NCBI GenBank assembly: GCA_022828595.1
Contig: JAKGHH010000001.1
Location: 212,983,848 to 213,047,847, forward strand
DNA: 64,000 bases
Origin: Nelumbo lutea
Taxonomy: Eukaryota; Streptophyta; Magnoliopsida; Proteales; Nelumbonaceae
Reading direction: 5' to 3'
This document shows positions 21,681 through 32,736 of the stretch, in pieces. The notes beneath the pieces are model-generated. The model worked only from the letters and a program-made list of their open reading frames with translations. It ran no database searches and was not told the DNA's origin. Numbering within the stretch: the stretch's first letter is position 1; each line of letters opens with the position of its first letter. The translations under genes were made by a program, and so were the position numbers.

Positions 21681-22582
21681 TGATGGTGCGCAATCCGGTC
21701 ACTCCTAGCTGGTGGTGACTTGGCTCCTAGCTGGCGGCGGACGGTACCTAAGGTGAAGAAGATGGTGAAGGATTCCCGGGGAACTCGCACGGTGGGAACA
21801 CTCTGATGCTTAAGTTAGATCTCTGAGAAGAAAATAGAGAATGCAAGTAGCTAAGAGTGCAGATAGAGCAAATACCATTACCTTCACCCCTAGGGGTTAG
21901 GGATCTTTTATACTAGAGCTCTGTCAAATCAGGCGTAACCGCCTCTGTCAAGTTAGGCGTAACCGCCTCTGCCTCTCTGCCACAACCATTATTGCCAGTG
22001 CTGAGGTGGTGGGTGCAGGCGGCTGTTGTAGGGTATGAACCTGCCAGGCGTGAGACACCTTTTAGAGATGGAAAGCACGATGCCGCCTGACGAGAGAAGT
22101 GGGCGCAACCTCCAGATTTGGTAGGTACTATTGTCAGGCAGATCTTTCCTGTAGGTTGCCGACCTACTTTGCACCGAGCTACCTTACACTGAGATGCCGG
22201 GGATACGCCGAGGTACTTATGCTTGAAGCGGGCCTTAGGAAAAGTATGGAGTGTTAATGGTGCTGACCCGAAGTGTTTCCACTCTGGGATACTTAGCCCG
22301 TGCGTTGGGGTGTTCCCTTCTTAGGAAGAGCTCGGGGCTCAATGGGAGGAGCTCGGGTCCCCTCGCTGGGGTAAGCTCGGCTCGCTCCACCCTTGGAGAG
22401 AATTTGGAGTGAAGTGGATGTTATCTCCCGGCAAGTTGCCTCATCCACCAAGCTGTCAGGCCGGGCTCCAGTGAGTTCGTTACGCCGAGTTATGGCTAGG
22501 CTGTCACGCTGAGTTGTCACTTATGCCAGGTCATGTCCACATGTCCTCATGCTACGAGGTCGGGCCAAATCACCCTCCATCA
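21681..22582 (-). repeat. 5' LTR of gypsy C
   Basis: 902 bp, starting TGATGGTGCGCAATCCGG and ending CCTCCATCA on the + strand, aligned with the left LTR. The - strand TATA box TATAAAAG is at 21905-21912. Two direct copies of a 24-bp unit containing AGGCGTAACCGCCT lie at 21921-21968, immediately upstream of the TATA box in the reading direction. The left LTR has the same pair at about 14254-14305. Confidence 0.88.
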
Positions 22583-22890
22583 GTTAACAATGTTTATTAA
22601 AATATTTTATTTATTAAAAAATATTAATATTTTTTATTAGTTCATTAATTAAAATTTTTTAAATTGTTAATTAATGTAAGTATAATTTAAATTATATTTT
22701 AAATATCATTTCTGCTATAAATAACAAAAATTACATTTAATGAATACAAATTAGCCAAGAAAATAACCAAAATATAACATACCAATAACTTTTTCATAAT
22801 TACAAAAGAATATCCAAGAAATTACCAAAAATGGATTAACATGATTTCTAATAAATATGATAAATTAGCAAAAATTAAAATATATAACCA
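22583..22890. repeat. AT-rich repeat, first tandem copy, right part
   Basis: Continues the unit broken by gypsy C at 12078. It ends with 'aattagccaagaaaataacc' and related words, also found at the end of the next copy (about 23650). No gene. Confidence 0.65.
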
Positions 22891-23715
22891 ATAAAATTAC
22901 TTTTTTGAGAGAAGCTATTTATCTATTTTTTCATTTTTTTTTGCATTTCTCCTATTTTCTTTTGTTTTAAAATATAAAAATGTAATCATTGCTTATATTG
23001 ATTAGATTAATAAAGCTTCATACTATTAGAGAGAGAAACCTTTAGGTTTTCCAAGGCCTCTTATTTTAATGCATGTTATTATTACATTTAAAAAACATTT
23101 AAGAGAGAGAGAAAGGGAGGGGGAGGGAGTACTAATAATAATTACTATATTTTAAAATTTACAGTATGAATAATAATTACAATATTTTTAATAATTAACA
23201 CTAGTTTTATTAATTAACAGTATTTGTTCAAAATCAGTATTAAATAATGTATTTATTAATTCATATAATGTAAGATATATTTTATTAAAATATAGTATTA
23301 ACAATTACAGTATTTATTAAAAAACAGTAATTAAATAATTATAGTGATTTATTAAATAATAGTATTAACTGTACTTTTAATTAATACAGTATTTTCAGTA
23401 ATTGCAGTATTATTAATTACAATATTTATTAATTAATAGTGTTTATTATTGTACTGTATTTATTAAGAAATATTAATATTTTTTATTAATTCGTTATTTA
23501 ACAAATTTTTAAATTGTTAGTTAATGTAAGTTATAATTTATATTGTATTTAAAATATTATCTAAATTATATTTGAACCTAAAAGTAATATAATTAAATTT
23601 TAAACTGTAATGAAATTTATTTATATTTAAATTATTTAATGAACAGAAATTAGCCAAAAAAGTAACCAAAATTAAATTACAAATAGTTTTGTCATAATTA
23701 AAATATTGTAATTTT
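22891..23715. repeat. AT-rich repeat, second tandem copy
   Basis: Follows directly after the first copy (11435-12078 plus 22583-22890) in the same orientation, about 0.8-0.95 kb per unit. It is uninterrupted where gypsy C sits in the first copy ('atttattaattaatagtgttt'). No coding potential. Confidence 0.7.
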
Positions 23716-23900
23716 CAAAGTCCTTGGACTTAATGCATCACTCAACGAGTGCCCTTTTCCACGTTAATCCATTTTTGGGGAACAACCCAAAAATGTTTTA
23801 ATTGTCCAGGAGCTAGTGCCTATTCCCACGTTAAGGTGAGCCTGAATTCACCACTCAACGAGTTGGGTTCTTGGGGAACGATCCAATCCTGCAAATAAAC

Positions 23901-24433
23901 TAGACCTGGAAATTGGGTTGGGTGGGTCAGGTTCGGGTTGGGCCAAGACCATTTGGGTTGATTTTGGGTCGGGTTGAATTTTGAGTTGGGTTATCAAATG
24001 CTAGACCCTAACCTTAAATGCTCGGATTAGGGTTGATCCATGGGTCAATTCGAGCCAACTCAAAAAATAACTAAAATTTAAAAAAAAATAAAGAAAAGCT
24101 ACATAAAAATGTCAAAATTAAAAGAATTAACCTTAAAATTCCAAATATAAAATAAAAAATTTGAACATTTAACAATTGAAAGAGTAAACAATAAAGAGTA
24201 AGACTAAATAGAAAAAAATTAAAGAGTAAAAACTTTTAACAATATATAAATAGTCCAAATTAGACTTGACAATCGGGTCAATAGGTTGACCGATGACCCA
24301 ACCCAATTTTTTCCAGATTAGGTCATATTGGGTCATTCTCATATTCAGATAACTAAATATGAGACCCTAATCCTGTTTTTTCAGATTGAGTTGGGTCGAG
24401 TTCGCAGGTTGGATCAACTTTTTGCCAGGTCTA
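23901..24433. mobile_element. hAT-like non-autonomous element
   Basis: The terminal inverted repeat TAGACCTGGAAA (23901) pairs with TTTTGCCAGGTCTA ending at 24433. The arms are rich in GGGTTGGG/GGGTCGGG words and the middle is A-rich. This matches plant hAT MITE layout. The 8-bp flanks do not match, so the target duplication is lost or the ends are slightly off. Confidence 0.55.
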
Positions 24434-25961
24434 TGGAAATCTTCTTTCAGCCCGTCGATGTAGCCCATCGGGAATGCCATGGTTTGGCCATCCACTACAT
24501 TCTCAAATAGTAAGCTTGGAATGATTTTCCATCGCCTTGCCTTAACTTCATTAACTCTGACGGAATTGGTCGACACGCTTTGTTCTATGGTAGGCCTGGA
24601 TGAAGGCAAATTTGATGTACTCCCAACTGAGAGACAGTTTCAGCTCGATATTAAGGTTGTACTAAAGAAAAGCCTCATTGTCGAGGGTAACAAGGAAGGT
24701 TTTCATCATCATGTAGATAAACCGTGCATTTGTTTATGTGGCTGCCAAAACCAGTGGAGTTATTATCTAAATTTTTGGAAAATGGAAATTTAGAAAAATC
24801 TAAGATCTTTTAAGGAAAATAATTTGTTTTCTGGGTGATTTATTATCAAATGGGATAGAGATTCTTAGGGTTTGGAGACAAAGGTTCGGTACAAGAAGGT
24901 GTTAGGTATCCTATATGTGTCTAATTAAATCAACCTCTACTTCACCAATGTTCTAAGGAATATTTAATAATTTTATAGTCTTTTTATATTAGAAATAATA
25001 CACACTAAAACTAGTAATCAAAAGGAATAACAATTCTAACTATTCAACTTATTAACTAAGAAAAGGAACATGTAATAACGAAGAGATGGCAATACTAAAG
25101 AGAGAATAATTTAGTAATAAATAATGCAAGCAAGATATGATTTTCTAACAAATGAATTAATCTATTGAATTTGGAATGAATATGGGATACATGAACCTAA
25201 GTGATGTGTTTGAATGCCCTTAAATTCTTTGTTACGAACTTGAAAGAATTGATTTGATTTCCTAAAAGAGAAAAAGATGATAAAATGGATTGCCTAGACG
25301 GAAAATTTAGGCTACTGTAGATACAATTGTAATGTTAGATTTATGTATGTTATGACAAGAGGATTAGAACAAGAAATGGATGCATGGAACTATGCTTAGT
25401 ACATTGAACAAAACACTTGCTGAAACGATGGTAGAAAAAATGCCTAGGTGGGTGGTGGTTTTGTCAAATGGACCGGACATTCAAGTGGAATTCAGGGCTA
25501 AGAGCAAAATCTCCCTGCGAGTGGTGTGGTAAGGTTAAGTGTGGTGGTCTCTTTAAAGGGCTAAGGAAGACTGGAAGCAAGGATAAGTTAAGAGCTTCTA
25601 TCGATAGAGTCGTGCGTTCGTTATGATTCATGCCTCCTTTTATAGGGAAAAATCCCAGGGTCCTAAAAGGAATGAGCCAAAAGAATTTGATTCCCATGTT
25701 GAAATGATGTCTTTGATTCGGTGTTACTTGTCAAGAGAACATTGTAAAGGGTTTGCCATGTGTCTTATGAAATCTCTCCAAGACAATTTTTTTTCATCTA
25801 GGAATTCTCATAATTCACGTTACTTCTTTTTGCGGGTCTTCTGTACTGACGTGGCATGGATGATGTCAATGCTAATATAATGTGTCCTTAATCCTACTAG
25901 GTGTCTTGTCACAAGCAATATTAGGTGGTCATTGTATTTTCATTCATCATCAATTTGTGAT
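24434..25961. other. No gene recognised
   Basis: Low-GC sequence without a convincing frame, motif or splice structure. Two short frames near 24370-24790 (one per strand) have no recognised domain. Confidence 0.4.
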
Positions 25962-26129
25962 AGCTTTGAGCTTATCTCAGGTTTGTAATGGATTTAAGCT
26001 CATCGTAAGTTTGTGGTTACCTCGAATTTGTCATAGGTTTGTGGTGACTTTGAACTCATCACAAGTCTATATTGGCTTTGAGCTCATTGCAAATCTATGG
26101 TGGCTTTGTACTCATCACAAATTCATGCC
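25962..26129. repeat. Degenerate minisatellite, about 28-bp unit, six copies
   Basis: Six successive units of 26-30 bp share the pattern 'ctttgagctcatcacaaatttgtggtgg'-like (CTTTGA, CTCATC, a short AAG/CAA block, TTTGTGG). They diverge from each other by many changes, so the array is old. It is not a CRISPR: units are contiguous and without spacers. Confidence 0.6.
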
Positions 26130-27834
26130 AAATTGTAAAGTGTCTTTTATAGTATTGTTTTAGTACCTTAATTACCATTGCAATTGTAGTAAATAACATG
26201 TCCCTACACTCCCTTAAACATTAATTAATTAACGGCTATAATACAGCTTTCTAGATGTATCCTAATGTTCTAAATGTGATTGTAATGCATAAAACCATGT
26301 GTGAATTTCTACGGAGAATAAGGTGAGGTATATTGTGAAAATGTGGAAAAGAAATTGGGCTGGATGAGTGAGTAATCAACATGTGCTTTAAATGATGCCA
26401 ACAATAAAATAGTGAACAGAATTAGAGAACTGAGATCCTAATCATGGAGAGGGAATCGGACTAATGAGTTTAAGATTAACTAAATGCAACAATGTTATTA
26501 TTCATTAACCAAGGAATAAGTGAATAAAAAAAATGGGAGTGCAGTGGTATCAATTGATACATGGTGATGCAAGGATCATGCTGAAGATTGAAGTTAGGTG
26601 AAGGTTAAGAGAGATGGTATTATTAAAAACTAAAAATGATGATAATGCAATCTTACTTTAACTAATTAGTTTAGCATGAAGACTAACTGAAGTTAACATT
26701 ATGCAAGTGAATAGCTGATATGGCTCAAATTTATAATTAGAAGTTGCTAAACGAATAGTCAGAGGATGTCCTAAGATTTTTTTCTAAAATTTCTTCTCCT
26801 CAAGCATGTGTTCTTCAACAACACCTTATTACTTGCTTAGAGACTCTCCTAGGCACGAACTTCAGCCCCCCTTTAGTTGTTTTCGATGATGGTATGAAGC
26901 CCGAGCAGCTGTATGGAAACTTGTTGGATGCCTTTCTAATTTTCTGCTATAGTAGTTGGACTTCAAGCAAGATTCAACCTCCTTCCTTTGACTATAGGAT
27001 CGGTTCTAAAGAAGAAGATGGGCTTTCAATGCTTGTGGATGAAATGGAAATATGTTGGGGTTGTGGGTTGCAATTCCTTGGCACCTAAGACATGTGGGAT
27101 GGGTGGGTTGTAACGACCTACAAGTAAACACTGACCTGTTATAAATTACAACAATATCATAGATGGATTTAGTGAATATTTGGACATGGTAGAAGTATTT
27201 TTATGAGGTTGGGTGTGGGTAAGAGTAGGCTGGAGTTGCTTTGGACGTAAAGGGGGTAATGTCTGGGCTAATAGGTGTAGAGTTTTCTTCCTAGGCCAGA
27301 AATGTGTGTTTTGTGTGAGAAAGGATGGGTATTTATAGAGTTTTGGGGAGGATTCAGAAGGGAATGGATGGTTAAAGTTTAAAATGTTTTTGGATGGAAA
27401 TCAAATGTGAGAAAGGGCTGGTATGATAGCTTTGTGAGAAATGTTCTCAATCAATTAAGACAATATATGGTATGCCTTACAAATTTGCCTAAATTGAATA
27501 TTCTAAGTTTAAATGATTAGAGATCTCTACCTAGTTAAATTTAAATTTAAAGATGATTCTAGAGGTTGAGAATAAGATCTGGTTGTATGGGTCCCTAGGT
27601 TCAAAGTTGTAGTGAAGAAGATTCTAAACAGAGGGTCTAATCAAGTCTCTAGCTTTGGGTCTCAAGATTGAGATGTTAATGATGTTGGAATTGACGATCT
27701 TGATGATATTGAACTTGGAGTTTTGAGCTTTATGCATCTAGAGGGATGGAATAGATGTGAAATAAGTAGCGCCAAGGTATTAGTGATGAATGGAAAGTAT
27801 ATATTCGCAGGTTCAGGTGAAAGTGACAAGAAGA
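26130..27834. other. No gene recognised
   Basis: Mixed low-GC sequence with no supported coding region, RNA gene or clear repeat structure. Confidence 0.4.
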
Positions 27835-27850
27835 GGGGGGGGGGGGGGGG
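27835..27850. repeat. Poly-G tract of 16
   Basis: An uninterrupted run of 16 G ends four bases before the MITE at 27855. Its length may be uncertain because such runs are error-prone in assemblies. Confidence 0.8.
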
Positions 27851-27854
27851 AAAG

Positions 27855-28236
27855 TAGGGGTGTCAATTGGATTGGATGTGATCCAATCCTATCCAGCCCA
27901 GTGTGAGTCCATTACAAATGGACCAGGTCCAATCCAACTCAATGAATATTTTGGACCATCTTGGACCGGTTCAATTCAATGTCCAGACCATCCTATCTGT
28001 TCAAATTCATTTTAATTTAGATTGATTTCAACCCAAACCCAGTCCACTGACACCTATATTCTTATCTTATATCAATGGACCGGATACTGACTTAATCCAA
28101 TCGAATTCAATATAAATTTATTACGGATGGATCAAGTCTAATCCAATCTAATAAATATGTTGAACCGAATTGGTCCAATCCAATATATCTTGTTAGTCCG
28201 TCCAATCCATCCAAATTGATTTTGGTGACACCCTTA
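27855..28236. mobile_element. hAT-like MITE
   Basis: Ends TAGGGGTGTCA and TGACACCCTTA form an 11-bp inverted repeat with one mismatch; the TAGGGGTGTCA type is common in plant hAT MITEs. The interior is made of 'attggatc/gatccaat' words in both directions. The flanks show only a weak 8-bp match. Confidence 0.6.
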
Positions 28237-28667
28237 GTAAAAAACCACAAGGTGTTAGTCATGTTGAGGTGAAACTGCCATTTGCCCTCTAAATATTTGT
28301 AAAGTCTACACGTACAAAAATTAACATGTAGATTAACAAAGAAGAAAATTGGACATAAGACCACTGTTACGGTTTATCACATCTAGCAGTAAGATATGGC
28401 CTCTTAATTATTTGGTCATACTAAGGTTTAAAAGTATTCTTATCTCTTATGATCATGGTTATTGGTTATTAAAACAAATGTTACTACTTTCAGTACTCAA
28501 TTTTTGTTGGATTTATCCTTCACATCCTTAAAAAATCCAGAAACCAAGATTTGATTTAAAATCCACCAAATTCCCCTATCTACACTTCAAATACAGTATT
28601 ACACCAGCAGTCCTAGAATGATCGAATACTAAATGATACTGAATCTTAAACCCAAACACCCGAATGC

Positions 28668-29040
28668 CTCGTTCACTTTTTGGAAGTTATTTATTCCAGT
28701 AAATGCATTTATTTGGGTAAGTGTTTTTTGAGAAATAATTATTTACGTAAGTGTGTTTATCCATGTTCTTTTATTTCTGGAAAATACCTATTTAGGTAAG
28801 TACTTTTGTCCATGTTCTTCTATTTCTCAAGTAAATAAGAAAATGACTATTTTAGCTATAAAAAGTCGTTACACTAAAAGGGTAATTTTGTCCCATCCAA
28901 TTGTTGACAACTTTCTCCCAAGGTGCTAAAGTTAATTACTCCACATAGATCTAAGAAAATAACATAGGTATCTTAGTCAATTGAAACCAAAATCCCATTA
29001 ACCAACTTTTTCCCTTTTGAAAATCCAAAAAAAAAAAAAG
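28668..29040. mobile_element. MITE-like dispersed repeat, copy 2
   Basis: Same family and orientation as 1339-1707: 'gttcactttttggaagttattta', 'gtaaatgcattta', 'ccatgttcttttatttct' and 'tgttgacaacttt' blocks occur in the same order. It contains an extra duplicated 'gtccatgttcttctatttct' stretch at about 28808. The right end is blurred by an A-run. Confidence 0.55.
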
Positions 29041-30117
29041 AATGACCCTAAATTTATTATTAAACTGGCCTAATCTCAATCCAATGGCCCGCCAAACACC
29101 ACAAATATTTTCCTATAAAATTTCATTAAAAGTATCCATCTGATCCAACAACATTAAATCAAGTTTCTATTCTGAGATGATACAATCTATAAGTGACAAA
29201 AAACGAAACCACATTTCTAAACCTTAAATGTTTGCTTTCGCACTTTTAAAAGACCCTTCCAACACGAAACAGAACCAAACAAAACTTCGATCCTGCCACA
29301 TTAACAAACAAAAAATCCACCATCCAAACATTGTGTTAAAAATCAAACTTCAACATGTCATCCATAATATCCCAAAACCCCTAACCATTCCCAGTTACCT
29401 ATGAAAACCCCACTACCATCTAATCGGTAAAGATTCTTTTCTAAACCGATGCAAAATTTATTACTTCTTTTTATTCTGTACCCTCCATAATATGACATGA
29501 ACCACTTTTGTTCATTTTTATTACGATAAAAAACTTGAGCCTCCCTGTTAAATGATGTCATCGGATAAAAACCTCTCCTCTGTTTGGAATCTGTTACAAT
29601 CCGGTTGCATGTGACCTCACATACGGATAAACTTTTAGAAAAACCCAATATTGCCTTTGTTGGTGCTCATCTATGAAGTCATTTTCCGGGGTTATTTACA
29701 ATCAGCGTGATATGATCCTTAAAAGGGTTTCCAGTGAGTTGATGTTTAGCGACAGATTTTGTGGTGGTTTGAACTTAGTAGAGCAAAATTGCATTACAGC
29801 TCGCAAATATGTTAATTCAAGGTTTTCAAAATTTTTTGGTCCATGGCGGAGGTTCCAAGCCTTCACTTGTAACAAAAGGATGGAATGGCAGAGTTTGAGG
29901 ACCTGGTTTCAAATCCATCTTTGCCTTTTGTTGGGAAAATAGTTACAGCCAAAATTATAATTTAATTTTTGTAAATATTACTTTTCACATTACTTATTAT
30001 AGACATTTAAATATTAAATTAAAGAAAAATTTTCTCTTAAGTGGATCAATGGTTAAGTGAGACCATGGTCTTTACAACCATGACTGCTTATGCTCAAATC
30101 TTCACATTGTCAAAATA
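29041..30117. other. No gene recognised
   Basis: Low-GC sequence. Frames near 29358-29648 (-) and 29673-29942 (+) show no domain and no splice context. Confidence 0.4.
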
Positions 30118-30640
30118 TTTTGGAAATTATTTTAGAGAAAGTCCAGTTCCAAATCTGGTTCCACCAAGTTCAACCAAGGCTAGTGCCACTCAAGTTGCCG
30201 GTTATCTAGGTCGGTTCGGGTAGGGTAAACCCCCTCCTTGGAATTGGCCTGAGTGATGATTAATTCGAAGAATTTGAAACCAAACCCTTTTCATTAGTAG
30301 ATTCAGTAGAATCGGTTCAAGGCTAGTTCAAGATTGGTTCCATTCGATTATGGGTAGAACTTGCCCTTTTTTTGGGGAGTTATTTTAAAAAAAGTCCAAT
30401 TCCAAGATTGGTTCCACCAAGGTCAACCAAGGTTAGTGCCACCCAAGCCAACTAATTCCGGTTATCTAGGTCAGTTCGGTAGGGTAAACCCCCTCCCTAG
30501 AATTCACCTGAGTGAGGATTAATTCCAAGAATTTGGAACCAAACCCTATTTATTATCAAATTGGATAGAGTATAATCAATTCAAGGCTAGTTCAAGATTG
30601 ATTCCATTCAGTTATGGGTAGAACCTACCCATTTGCTCAC
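30118..30640. repeat. Tandem duplication, two units of about 260 bp
   Basis: Units at about 30118-30366 and 30367-30640 share 'ttccaccaagttcaaccaagg', 'ggttatctaggtc', 'gggtaaaccccctcc' and 'ggctagttcaagattg' blocks in the same order. The end, TTTGCTCACCCCTA near 30650, resembles the tip of an hAT MITE, so the pair may be part of a larger decayed element. Confidence 0.6.
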
Positions 30641-30652
30641 CCCTACATATAT

Positions 30653-32430
30653 GACACTATTTATTTGAATAATATGTCCACAAATTTTTAAAGTATTTAC
30701 ATAGCATCAGAGGATGGCCTAGTGGTATTTGGTTATGCACTTATGCCCAATGATTAAAATATCAATAAAATATGCCTGATACTAGGTGTATTGTATCAGT
30801 TTTGATCATGGTTTTTGAACCATCATTGACTTAGATAGTAGAACCATTTGCCTTGGAAACTGGTTAGGAGATTGGTTCTATATTTACCCCAAACTGCTTT
30901 TTGCCCAAAATCCATTGAATTGGTCAGCAACCCATTGACTCGTGTGGCCAAACCATTCGACCTAGACAACGACTTTTGGGCATTTCTATTTCAATTATAT
31001 ATATTTTTTACTTTTTACTTTTAAAATTGTCACAAGCTGATCCATTCAAATTGGGCAATTGAACCACTGACCCAGAAACTAGTTGCCAAAATGGTTCTAA
31101 TTCCTAATCAATTTCTAAAACATTGGTATTGGCACCGATGCAGATTTTTTTGAACATTTAAAGCATCTTAGCCCTATTCCCCAACCCCCTGATTATTACA
31201 AAATAAAAAAGATAAAGAAAAAATAAAAGGTGAGGATCAATCATATCGATGCACATCAATACCCATATACCCATATTTGAGTATACGGCATATGGATATT
31301 ATAATCCGGGGTACCTCTAATCTAAAAGGACCCTATTTCAATTCATGCTAAAAGCGAGATGAAATTTTGTAGACCATATTTAATAAGACAATAAACAGAA
31401 ATAAATGACAATTAATATTATAATTAATGGGCTTAATTTGAAAGTGAAAAAATGCCATAATTAATATATGATTAACTAGAAGAACTTTGACAAATCAAAA
31501 CAAAAGAAAAAAAAATGAAAAAGTAGAGACAGGTTAAACGCAGATTTCTGATTTCCATTTCAGAGCTATAAATATTTAAAATGTCAATAACCCACACTCT
31601 ATACATCAATTCTGCCCATGAATTAGCATCAATTCTGAACTGGCACCTACCCCAACAGTATTTTGGACTTAGAAATTATGACCCTGGTCTGAACCTCAAT
31701 TCTCCCAAAAATATGAGAATTTCGATAATACCCACTGACTACCAGTTTAGACATCAGTTGATTGATCGTAAGTTTTTTAAATAATATCATCATAGTGAGA
31801 CCATTTGGCTGTATTTGTCGAATATGTAACAATTCAAATAAAAAACCATGTCGCATCACAAGTTTGAATTGAATCAATCAAGAGGCTGCTTATAACAGAA
31901 TATAGTATCTATACATATCAAACCATATCATATGATACGTATCAGTCAGTTTTCAGGGTCACCGATACATAAAATACATGGAGTTTGGGATTTTTAATAA
32001 TAATAATAATAACATATTTGTAAATTATCAAACTAAAAAAGAAAAAAAATAAGATATGGGTATTGATCTTACAAGACATGATATATAAACTACCCGAAAC
32101 GAAAAGCTTCATAAAATCCACCCAAGGTTTAAAACTGGAACTTATCATAGCATTTATTCCTGCCATATTTCTTGCGGTAGCCATCATCCTTGTGTCCAGA
32201 AAATGTACCAAGTAGCATTTGTTTTTTGAATTGCTGATGGTAGCAAAAATTAAGTTCCAAAAACCATTTTTCTCCTTATGATAAAGGATAATCAACTTTA
32301 AAATCGTATTATGTTATGTCCATAAGAAAAAGAAAAAAAAAAGAAAAATAGAACTTCTAAAATCATATTCATTATTTCATTTCCACCGTCAAATATCAAA
32401 ACTTCAAAAGCAATATTAGAACTTGTGGCA
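30653..32430. other. No gene recognised (downstream of LETM1)
   Basis: A/T-rich sequence with no supported gene. The right end probably borders the 3' UTR of LETM1. Confidence 0.4.
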
Positions 32431-32446
32431 TTGTCATTTATGTATG

Positions 32447-32452
32447 TTTATT
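32447..32452 (-). terminator. Candidate poly(A) signal of LETM1
   Basis: AATAAA on the - strand, about 285 nt after the LETM1 stop codon, a plausible 3' UTR length for a plant gene. Confidence 0.4.
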
Positions 32453-32736
32453 CTTTTCCCATGCAATAAATTTACAGCAGAAACAAAAGCTTCCTTTTCA
32501 TCAACTGCAGCAAAGAATCATTAATGTTTCTCATGTGACCTGATTGCACAGCATCTGAGCTGAGTAATAAATCCCAGGTATGCTGCCATAACACCTCGAA
32601 GACTATTCATTGATACAAAGCATCCGAAGCGACCAGGTAAAATGTAGACACTCTAGAACATCATGCAATTCTGCCTCTTAACATAATGAGTCAAAACTCA
32701 AAAATAAAGCATATACAATTTTGAATATTTTAATAT

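Larger units (their letters stand above)
12079..22582 (-). mobile_element. Ty3/gypsy element C, Tat-like, with both LTRs and an antisense gene
   Basis: The 5' LTR is on the right (21681-22582) and the 3' LTR on the left (12079-14899, interrupted). After the 5' LTR, reading leftward, comes a TTTGGTGTTGTCTGTGGGAA primer-binding type sequence seen in Tat elements, then a gag start, a large deletion, RT, RNase H and integrase down to 18174, tandem repeats, the antisense gene (15383-17448), a G-rich polypurine tract beside 14900 and the 3' LTR. Flanks ATTAA (12074-12078) and GTTAA (22583-22587) form a 5-bp duplication with one mismatch; the second tandem copy of the target repeat serves as an empty site and agrees. 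Most of gag and all of protease are missing, and pol has stops, so it is not autonomous. Confidence 0.85.

Noticed and set aside
3816..22582. Pararetrovirus (caulimovirid) integration as an explanation of the RT-containing regions
   Set aside because: Both have integrase or Tat-type gypsy structure, an LTR pair in element C and no movement-protein sequence; they are Ty3/gypsy retrotransposons.
24367..24793. Open frames of 80-104 codons on opposite strands
   Set aside because: No recognisable family, splice context or homologous copy in the window; left as unexplained sequence.
25962..26129. Possible CRISPR-like array
   Set aside because: Units are contiguous and diverged, without spacers, in a plant nuclear sequence; it is a minisatellite.
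29850..29940. B-box-like GGTTTCAAATCC near 29910
   Set aside because: No A box upstream and no tRNA fold; a tRNA gene or SINE cannot be supported.
30700..30790. tRNA-like A box (ATGGCCTAGTGG) suggesting a second SINE
   Set aside because: No B box at the right distance, no tail and no target duplication could be found.
31581..31784. Open frame of 67 codons just after a CTATAAATATT motif
   Set aside because: No domain, no splice signals and A/T-rich background; judged chance.
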